Shown: positions 39,288 to 46,537 of the stretch, one piece after another | How positions within the stretch are numbered: the stretch's first letter is position 1 | How the letters are laid out: each line of letters opens with the position of its first letter | Origin: Pascua guehoae | Taxonomy: Eukaryota > Basidiomycota > Tremellomycetes > Trichosporonales > Trichosporonaceae | Direction of reading: 5' to 3' | DNA: 46,537 nt | Assembly (NCBI GenBank): GCA_001600415.1 | Contig: BCJX01000019.1 | Location: forward strand, 532,964-579,500 | Notes under the pieces: generated by a model | What the model was told of the DNA's origin: nothing | What the model saw: the letters and a program-made list of their open reading frames with translations, nothing else | Database searches by the model: none | Made by a program: the position numbers and the translations under genes

Positions 39288-41051
39288 CTATGACTGTTCT
39301 TTTGCTCACTGCATGGCCATGCCACGACGTGGGACTCCTTTTTGGGGGTGTTGACGGCTTCCGTGTTGAGAGAGGCCGCCGGTTGTTCACCGGGGCATTG
39401 ACGAAGACGCCCGCGCTGCACCTGCCGTTTGTTGACAGTCCCGGGTTGTGAACAGGATACCACCAGGCACTACAGTACTCACAACGGTTACCCTGAAGAG
39501 GCGGAGCAGTTGACAGACGGCAACAAGTAGGACGGCCGACGATAGACACTGTACACAGTGTCAAATTGAAGATGTTGTCAGGGCCCAGCGTGTCGGAGAG
39601 ATCGATAGTGAGCAGACGAACAACGAGCGCATGGTCGACGAACCCAATGTCCGTAATGCTGCTTAACCCGTCCGCAAGCGAGGGTTGCTCATGAGGGGAG
39701 ACCGACAACACCAGAGCAGTGTGGTGGTAGGTCGAGGGTCGGCGCTCGCCTGGTGCCGTGCGTGTGGAGAGCACAAACACACCCGCCCGCCGCTGCCGAC
39801 TTGGACGCCCGCCGCACATGGCCGGCAGGTCAGTATTCATCCTGTGGAAGGAAACGCTGTGCAACATGCTTGTGCTGGTTAATGGTGCGAAGCCAGTCGT
39901 TGGGCTGATATTGTGGGGGCTCTCGCGAGGTATTATGATACCCCTTACTCCCGAAATTCGCTCCTCGACTGATAGACGTTGACTAACCAGGCCCAAAACC
40001 TCGAGTGGGGGATCGAGGTATCTTGGGACGAGTTTGGCAGGTAGGACGATGGCGGTGAGGTAACGAGGATCGAGTAATGGGCGGAGCCGGACTGAATGCG
40101 GTTACCAAGCCATAGCAGTCACAGAGACAGTACCATTGGCTGTGGCTGAAGAGCATTAGCGAAGTGGAGGGGGAGACACTGTAGCTGACTAACAGTCCTG
40201 ATCTGAATAAAGTCTTCTTCTCGATATGATTCGTCAAGCACAAGCTGGATGAAGCAGGACGACCGCGCTGGAAAGCGGAATTAAATCCTCACCAGATAAG
40301 CGAGATAACAGAGGAGGTGACGTCAATGGAACATGTGCCTCGTTTCTGACAGCGGTCAACAAAAGAGTCTACGCACTACTTGGGGAAACAGGCGAGGAGT
40401 CACCGTGCAATGTGAAAAGGATGGTTCTTGCTGTGCTCTGTTCAGTGTCACATTAATGAGCAGGATAGTGACAGGGCGGGCCCTCCCTGTGACTAACGAA
40501 CACGGCGCGTGTGGTGGTTTCATCAGTCGCCCTTTCAATAAACGGCGGCGGCATCAGATCCTTGAGAAGCACCTTGGTACCTTGAGGCCGTGCGCGGCAC
40601 AACTGCAGCAGAGCGACAACTCTCTCAACGTTTGTTACAGCGCCTCCGCGTTGTGCAGACAAAACACACCCGCCACATTCCGCACAAGTGCCCAGATGTG
40701 CTCTGCTGCAACGGCCATACTGGAAAAAAGGGGGCTGGGGAGCCTCGCGTGTGCAATAGTGGGGGGCAACAGTGCGAGGAACAAAGCGGTGTGCTAAGTG
40801 AGACGAGCGACCTGTCCACGTCCTTTGACTAACACTCAAGGCATTGGCACGTCAGGCGGGTACGTTGTGTAGAGGTTCCCGTTCAAGAAGGGATGACCCC
40901 AACTCTGCGGCCCTTCGCCCATTGCAGCCTGCACATTGTTGTATAAGAAGAGACGAGATACAGTCTGGGCGTCACTCCATCTTGTTCTCCCCACAACAGG
41001 CGTCCCAATTACCACTGTTCACATACCCCCACACCCACAAACTCGAGCACC
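39288..41051. other. Gene-poor region upstream of the gene at 41052
   Basis: Long open frames occur on both strands (minus 39996-39247, 249 codons, with LADGLSSITDIGFVDHALVV; plus 40333-40797, 154 codons) but show no splice chain or domain. The first runs into the tRNA-Gly gene, so I do not call them. A TATAAG at 40942-40947, about 105 bp before the ATG at 41052, is a candidate TATA element. Confidence 0.35.
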
Positions 41052-41902
41052 ATGCCTGCAGACCGTCACTCTCGCTCCAAACGACGCTTCGATCCTAGCA
41101 ACCCACTACTTAGCAACACGGAGAGTGCCGCACCTGTAAGCGATTGGCCACACCAACTTGGGGTGACTGACAGTTTAGAAGGATGCTCGGGACGGCTCAT
41201 CGTCTGTCAACGGCCATGCGGTAAGGACATCAGCAACAGCGACCATCAACCTACAACACATAGCTGATAACCAGACTCGCCGCCACATTCGCTCGATGTC
41301 GGTTGGACTGCAGGTGAGGGGTTTGCCATTCGCCCTCCGTGCTACCACAGGCAAGAGCAAATCTAGCTAACCTGCAGACTCCGCTGGGCGTCACCGCTTC
41401 GTTGTTCCGTACTCATGTGAGGCAGCCTTCCGCACGTACCCTGCAACCCCCAAATCCAAAAAAAAAAGCTAAAGGTTAGGTGCGCTCTCCTTCCGCCCCC
41501 CCGGAGTTTGGTTCGTACCGCAGCGTCTCCCGTGTGACCGAGCACGACCCGCCCGCCACCGACACGAATACCGCCATTGTTGGCCCCAGCGCCACCGTGT
41601 CGGCCACGCAACCGGAAGTTGGCAGCATCCCCGTCGTGGCAGCGCCCACCTCCCCTGTTGACAGCGACCCGGAACCGCACACACCCACACGCTCTACCAA
41701 TGTGTTTGAGGACCCTTCAGCTACCACGTCGCATGGTACAGACGGGAAGGGGGACCTGGCCACGGACGACGACCAAAACGACGAGGACGAGTCGCGCACG
41801 GACGAAGACAAGTCCTGCACCCACGAGGCCCTCCCAAGCACAGAAGGCGCCGATACCCCCACTGATGTTCGGCAAGTCCCCCAAGCTCCCCTCCAAGGGT
41901 GA
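41052..41902 (+). CDS. Disordered acidic Ser/Thr-rich protein built from very small phase-0 exons
   Basis: Exons 41052-41135, 41179-41220, 41275-41313, 41378-41416 and 41480-41902 give 208 residues. All four introns (43, 54, 64, 63 nt) are phase 0 with GTAAG/GTGAG donors and CTAA- or CTGA-type sites; exons 2-4 encode only 14, 13 and 13 residues (KDARDGSSSVNGHA, TRRHIRSMSVGLQ, TPLGVTASLFRTH). The N-terminal part is basic (MPADRHSRSKRRFDPSNPLL), the last exon polar and increasingly acidic (DDDQNDEDESRTDEDKS). No domain, signal peptide or membrane segment. A nuclear or regulatory disordered protein is possible, but there is no direct evidence. Confidence 0.6.
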
Positions 41903-42139
41903 CGAACCGTCGGGGGATCGTGAATCAATGCCCCCTCCGTCGCCTGATCTTTGGCTGTAAGCGTAAGGCGAACGAAAAGGCAGTGGGGCGCGAGGCGAAG
42001 GCCGACTCGCGCGCACCCACAGCTCGCTGTACTGGTGCTGGGCTAGCTGTTCGTAACGAGACTACATTTGTACGAGACCATGCATACACGATCAGGCTCA
42101 CAGCACGCGTCCCATCAGGCTGCGGTGCACGCGGTGGTT

Positions 42140-42183
42140 AGGAGAGTTGTTGACTAGTTTCAGGAGAGTTGTTGACTAGTTTC
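42140..42183 (+). repeat. Perfect tandem duplication of 22 bp
   Basis: AGGAGAGTTGTTGACTAGTT plus TC occurs twice without a gap (42140-42161 and 42162-42183). It is non-coding, between the genes at 41052 and 42559. Confidence 0.9.
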
Positions 42184-42558
42184 CTCTATCATTCCTATGT
42201 TTTCATGTCTGTAATGACGTCATCCAGCGACAGGGAACTAATGCCCGACGCCCGTTTTATTACCCGACGATCTGCGTGGATTACTCCCAGCTCACATTTG
42301 ATTCTCGTCTACCATGGCGAAGTGCTTCTGTCTTGAGAAGAAAATCAGGACAGCGCTGCAGAGGTTGTACAGACACATGCTACGAGCAGTCGTGACGTTT
42401 CTGTATAGGTGGAGATATGTAGTTGCCTCGCGCTCAGAGCGCTCAGGAGATCAAGGGGGCACGATGGTTTAATTCCGCACTTTGTCTGTTTAAGCCACCC
42501 TACCGAATTGCCGAACAATGCTCGTCATCATCACATCGACCACTCCACAATCTCATTC

Positions 42559-44025
42559 ATGAAGCCATCCACGCAATCCACGCCATTCAGCGACGGTGCT
42601 GATGCGCCCCCGACGTACCCCCCTCCTCCAGCGGATCCGAAGGCGCATAGCCCCCAAACCGCCGACATCGCCGACACCGTCGACGCCGTCGACCAGCCTG
42701 CCAGCCCACCCAACACGGACATCCAGGGCGGCGAGGGCAACTCTCGCTGGGCAAAGGCCTACACCAGCGCGTACTCGCGCCTCCCCCCATCCGTCTCTAG
42801 CCACCTCCCCACCGCAGCCGAGGCCCAAGATGCCGTCGACTCGATGTCCGCCCGCTTCTCCAAGTCGGTCGGCGACTCGAACCAGTCGCTCAAGGAGCGG
42901 CGCACCAAGCTGCACTCCGAGTTCTTCTCGCACGGCTACTCTGTGGCAAACGCGACCCAGATTCCCCTCTACATCTCGCTCAACCAGATCGGGCCGCTAA
43001 TGTACGAGGCAGTGCCACCCAATGGCGTGTTCGAGCGGCGCGCCCCGGGGCTCTTCTTCTTCCTCGAAGTTCGGGCGTCGGGCGGGGCGTACACGCCCTG
43101 GTCGGTGGCGTGGCCGATTCTGGCCGTCACCGGTCCCGCAGTCGCGCTCTCCTCCCTCGCAGCCATCCCCCTCGCAGCTGCAGTGACGGGCAGTGCGACC
43201 CTCGCAGGCCTCAGCACAGCGGTGTATTCTGGCATTGCCTCGGCTGGCACAACGGCCGCAGCAGCTGGAACAAAGGTGCGTTGCAGCGAGGCGCGTAGCT
43301 GACAGCAGATCGCAGCCTCTGCGGCGCGACTTTCCATCCTCCCCGGCGGCAAGAAGCTGCACGGCAAGCTCGTCGAGGCTGCAAAAGCGCACGTGAGCGA
43401 GTTCAAGAAGATGGGCAAGCAGCACGTGCTGCAGTATGCGACCACAGCCCTGGCCGCCATCACCGGCAAGACTGCGGCAGGCAAGGTGGTCGAGGGCGAG
43501 GCACCCGCCCCTGTTCGTGAAAAGCTGGTCGAGGTCGACGTGACCGGATACCCACTCGTAAAGGTCCTGGCGTGCAAGACGGGCAAGCGCAAGCTCGACG
43601 ACGCACTGGAGAAGGCCTTTAAGAAGCTGGACTTCAAGACGCGCGACTTTCAGCCAAAGACAAACCCCGTGTTACGGGTGGTGGGGGGGTAAGTTGCCTT
43701 GGGGGTTGGGACTAGAGCTAATGTCCAGCCCCGAGTTGGAGGAACATGACGGCAAGCAAATCCTGGTGTTCTACCCTTTGCATCTGGAGCACATTATTGA
43801 TCTCCAAGGTGAGCCAGCTGCGAGACCGAGTGCTGATCTTCTGCCGAGCCGATTCCGACCGAAGAGGTACCCCCAACAGCCGACGAGCAGTGTCTCGCAG
43901 AGGATGCCCGGTTGGTGGACACGTGGGAGGAGGCGTCGGTCACGAGCGAGGACGCGCCACCCTATGCAGGCAAGGAGGACGACCCGAAGAAGAAGAGCTG
44001 GCTGGACTCGTGGCGCAGGAAGTGA
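42559..44025 (+). CDS. Conserved-looking fungal protein of unknown function, four exons
   Basis: Exons 42559-43275, 43309-43688, 43729-43808 and 43865-44025 give 445 residues; introns are 33, 40 and 56 nt. The N-terminal 130 residues are Pro/Ala/Asp-rich and disordered. A folded-looking part follows: VANATQIPLYISLNQIGPLM, YEAVPPNGVFERRAPGLFFF, then a hydrophobic Ala/Gly-rich stretch (TGPAVALSSLAAIPLAAAVT and on, about 195-240) that may insert in or lie on a membrane. A basic helical region, DVTGYPLVKVLACKTGKRKL and VLRVVGGPELEEHDGKQILV follow, and the acidic tail ends WLDSWRRK. The phrasing suggests a conserved basidiomycete family, but I cannot name it. The 33-nt intron is very short; without it the frame stops at once, which supports splicing. 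Confidence 0.75.
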
Positions 44026-44278
44026 GCGTGCTACATAGCAACGATAATAACAGTGTACGGATGAGACTTTTGACATTTGCCCTCATGACTCAAAGCAGGC
44101 GCGTTCTCAAGCTGGTGCCCTCGGACAGGCCGAGGTATGCCCACCAGCATCGACAATGGTCCTAAGGGCCATAGCGTAAGGGTCACGGGGTTGGACGGAA
44201 GCTCGGAAAGATTGCGGCAGCCATGCCCAGGTGGACACGGGCACCTCTATACACTGTGGCTCCCCTCAACTGTCGCGT
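44026..44278. other. Intergenic gap between convergent genes
   Basis: It lies between the stops of the gene at 42559 and the minus-strand gene at 44279. I see nothing in it. Confidence 0.5.
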
Positions 44279-45143
44279 CTAGGGCCAGCCCGATGTGACC
44301 AGCTTCGTAGCGAGACCCGACAGGTTCTCCAGCAGTGCTCGCACCGTGAGATGCTCTAGCTGTGAGTCGAGGTTATCGCCATTGCGGCCGAGTTGTGCGC
44401 GGAGAGCAGCTGTTTGATCAGCATGTGCGGACCAACGATGGACCGGTCCACCGTTGCGACCAGACTCACGGCTGAGTTTGGGTGCGTCGAAACGCCACTC
44501 GTCCATCATGGCGTGGACGATAGCTGTCACATCCTCGAGCGACATTGTCAGGACTTTGAGGACCGGCGACAGTCGTTCCTTGTAGGATGTCCACCAAACA
44601 CGCATGCTGTCATCTTCTGCGACTCTTCGCCGGCCCCTGGTGGGGGCAAAATCTTTGAGGGCGGCTTCGAGGGTGTCGCCAACGATGACTTTGACAGTAT
44701 GTATGACGAACGCCGCAGCAGTGGCGGATGGTGTTTTGTGTTTAGATTGCCCGTGGGTGAGGACCTCTGACATGTTAGTGGACAGGTGCCAGCACGACAA
44801 TGAACCAACTCAGTCTCTCTAACGCTGCTGCCGGGAAAGATTCCGGGTAGATGGTGTCCAGTGTGTCCCTCATGGCCTTGACCCCCAGGTCCCTTCCCGG
44901 TGGGTCCGGACCGAGCGCCATCACTGCTGCAACTGTATCTTTGATGACCATTGATAGACCATCAGGGAGACGGAGGAGCGAGGCAGTGCTTGAGCGGGCT
45001 CGAGTATTGCGGCGGCGGACTGGGGCCGGTTCAGATATGAAGGAAGCCGGAACGGACCCATCGCGTTCGTTCCAGGATGACGAGCTTGTGTGGGAACGAT
45101 GACCGAGGATAAAGTCACTGTCGGCGGAAAATGGGGTGGCGTG
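44279..45143 (-). CDS. Orphan minus-strand gene, 5' end unresolved
   Basis: Two exons are supported: 45143-44810 and 44766-44279, joined across a 43-nt intron (GTTGGT donor, ACTAAC branch site, TCAG acceptor) in phase 1, giving about 273 residues. The exon at 45143 starts after a CCTTTAG acceptor, so a short first exon lies upstream, possibly from the ATG at about 45209 (MSPDTRVSFGYDRP); its donor is unclear. The protein has a Ser/Arg-rich start (NTRARSSTASLLRLPDGLSM) and then a long helical part (VAAVMALGPDPPG ... AAAFVIHTVKVIVGDTLEAA ... VLKVLTMSLEDVTAIVHAMM ... LDSQLEHLTVRALLENLSGL). No known domain is recognised. Confidence 0.5.
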
Positions 45144-46537
45144 CTAAAGGTGAGGAGCTGCAGAGGGGTCGGTCATAACCAAAACTAACACGGGTATCAG
45201 GGGACATTGATGATCCAGGCCCAGGACGTAAAAGCCCTGTAGTGGTCGTCGGTACCTGTACACTACGGCCCGCCAGTGGGGCGTTGTCGCCTTCCGGTGT
45301 GGGAGCCGTTATGCGATGCGTGTTGGGAATTGGCGCGGTAGCAGCACGCGAAGTGTGTGTGGGGCGTGCACGACGAAGACTGGGCGTAGGGCCTAGCGGA
45401 ACGGCTGGGGTGCGGAACGCACGTGCTGTGGTGGGTGTCGCCGACGTGCGACGATGAGTGTGGGTTCCGGTGGCAATACGAGCAGTCGATGGCGGGTCCT
45501 GAAGTCAGATCGTGCGACTGGGATTATACACACGGGTAGCGGCATCACAGAGTGGACTCGTAAAGAAGAGAAAGTACTGGCGCCTTCAATGTTGAACACC
45601 GAAACCTCTGGGAGAGCTTGGATCCGAGAAGGAGGAAGGGTGGTGGAGTCGTAGAGTACCAGGGCTTGAGATAACGCTGGTGCAGCGACTGTGTTGGCCC
45701 TTGCTTCCTCGCCTTCGTAGCACTGTTGTTAGTTGAGATGGGGAGTGGCTGCTCACAATCACCAGCCGCGGCATGGTCCTGTGCGAGAGGTGCGATAGAG
45801 AAGAACAATGGGAGAAACCGTGGCACGGTCCTGTGCGAGAGGTGCAACGGAGAAGAACAATGGGAGAAACTGTTTTGAACAATGGCAAAGTCAGGTTAGG
45901 CCCTTGGTCTGCCGAGTCATATAATTAGTGAGAGAGAGAGAGCTTCGCTGCCCGTGTTTCCACAGGGCGCCTGTGAGCTTGACGCCCATAACCTGAGTGA
46001 TGACATAGGTATGGTTGGATGTTTCAGCCTGTTGCCGACGGGGATTGTGAGCCGCTTTTCGTGTCTTAGAGGTAGCCATCACGCAACAGTGGGGTACTGT
46101 CACGAGCCGAACGGTGGAGGCTTGGGAACCTAACACAAACCCACCACCGCGACTCCGTCTCAACCTGTAAGACGGCGTCGGACTCACGGAGTTGACGACC
46201 TAGAGGAAGGCGTCGGGGCCAGGGGATTGCTGCGACACGCACGCGGAGGGGACGCGGAAGGACGGAGNGACGGAGCGGAGACGGAGGTGGCGCCGCGGAG
46301 GTGTCGGAGAGGGCAAATGCCGAGGCAACTGGTTGTCGAGACTAGACTTGTAGTTGCATGGCTTGGAGATACAAACTACAGACGGCGCTGAACTAAGTGC
46401 CCTAGCGAGCGTACGAGCAGGGGCTGCGCGGGGGATACGGAGTTAGGCCTAGTCTACAAGCGTGGCGCNCTGGGTCGGCGATAGAGCCTCTAGTAGTAGC
46501 GCCGACATGCACGGGTGACAGTACGGCGTGTGTGCTT
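45144..46537. other. Right end of window, no complete gene
   Basis: Contains the 52-bp tandem duplication listed separately and a GA microsatellite at about 45930. A possible minus-strand exon from an ATG near 46079 (MATSKTRKAAHNPRRQQAET) is followed by an ACTCAG|GTTATG donor-like site, but its continuation is not found. N bases at about 46267 and 46468 and GC-rich G/A tracts suggest lower sequence quality here. Confidence 0.35.
45775..45878 (+). repeat. Tandem duplication of 52 bp
   Basis: GGTCCTGTGCGAGAGGTGC opens both copies (45775 and 45827), each followed by an -AGAGAAGAACAATGGGAGAA-like or closely similar segment, with a few substitutions. The period, 52 bp, is not a multiple of three, so it is unlikely to lie in coding sequence. 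Confidence 0.85.

Noticed and set aside
39247..39996. A 249-codon open frame on the minus strand
   Set aside because: It runs through the tRNA-Gly gene, lacks splice signals and any domain, and the overlapping + strand is also open; not enough to call a gene.
40333..40797. A 154-codon + frame with many cysteines
   Set aside because: No signal peptide, no paralogue of the Cys-rich family pattern, and the antisense frame is equally open.
1..46537. Possible centromere or transposon-rich island explaining the gene-poor middle
   Set aside because: No reverse transcriptase, integrase, transposase, LTR pair or long repeat could be seen; the tRNA genes and scattered fragments alone do not show it.

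Overview
The window is nuclear DNA of a basidiomycete yeast, most probably a tremellomycete of the Trichosporonales or Cryptococcus type. The evidence is many short GT-AG introns with CTAAC or CTGAC branch sites just upstream of the acceptor, tRNA genes that nearly all carry an intron, genes packed on both strands on the left side, and a gene set (Erf2 palmitoyltransferase, GT18 N-glycan transferase, Fmp25-like RCC1 protein) typical of that group. Exon models were built by hand from splice signals and reading phase. Two N positions near 46.27 and 46.47 kb suggest the right end is close to a contig end.

Left part, 1-13.1 kb (ordinary gene space): the 3' end of a GPI-anchored Ser/Ala-rich wall protein (+); ERF2, the DHHC Ras palmitoyltransferase (-); a secreted RNase T2-fold protein that has lost all its catalytic residues and ends in RDEL (+); a beta-hydroxyacid (3-hydroxyisobutyrate/6-phosphogluconate type) dehydrogenase in five exons (-); a tRNA-His; a possible tiny secreted protein (+); and a type II membrane GT18 (MGAT5-like) glycosyltransferase in seven exons (-).

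Middle, 13.1-31.4 kb (gene-poor): one unusual two-module protein made by duplication of an exon pair (16.4-17.9 kb), a Gtt1-like glutathione S-transferase (-), one orphan three-exon gene (20.6-21.9 kb), and a dense cluster of ten tRNA genes (Ser, Ala, Phe, Leu, Ile, His, Ala, Tyr, Arg, Val) on both strands between 20.0 and 28.6 kb. Fragments of coding-looking sequence with stops or frame breaks lie between them. The block ends at a mitochondrial RCC1-like FMP25 gene (-).

Right part, 31.4-46.5 kb (accessory): decayed coding fragments, then two tandem paralogues of an unfamiliar Cys-rich, Pro/Ser/Thr-tailed protein family at 34.9-37.0 kb (the second interrupted by one in-frame TGA), a mucin-like gene with a roughly 57-residue internal repeat, a tRNA-Gly with a 40-nt intron, a disordered protein built from tiny phase-0 exons, a conserved-looking four-exon gene of unknown function, and an orphan minus-strand gene.

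I saw no transposase, reverse transcriptase, rRNA or CRISPR array. The most interesting items are the ER-type RNase T2 pseudoenzyme, the exon-duplicated protein with repeated intronic elements, the Cys-rich tandem family and the tRNA cluster.
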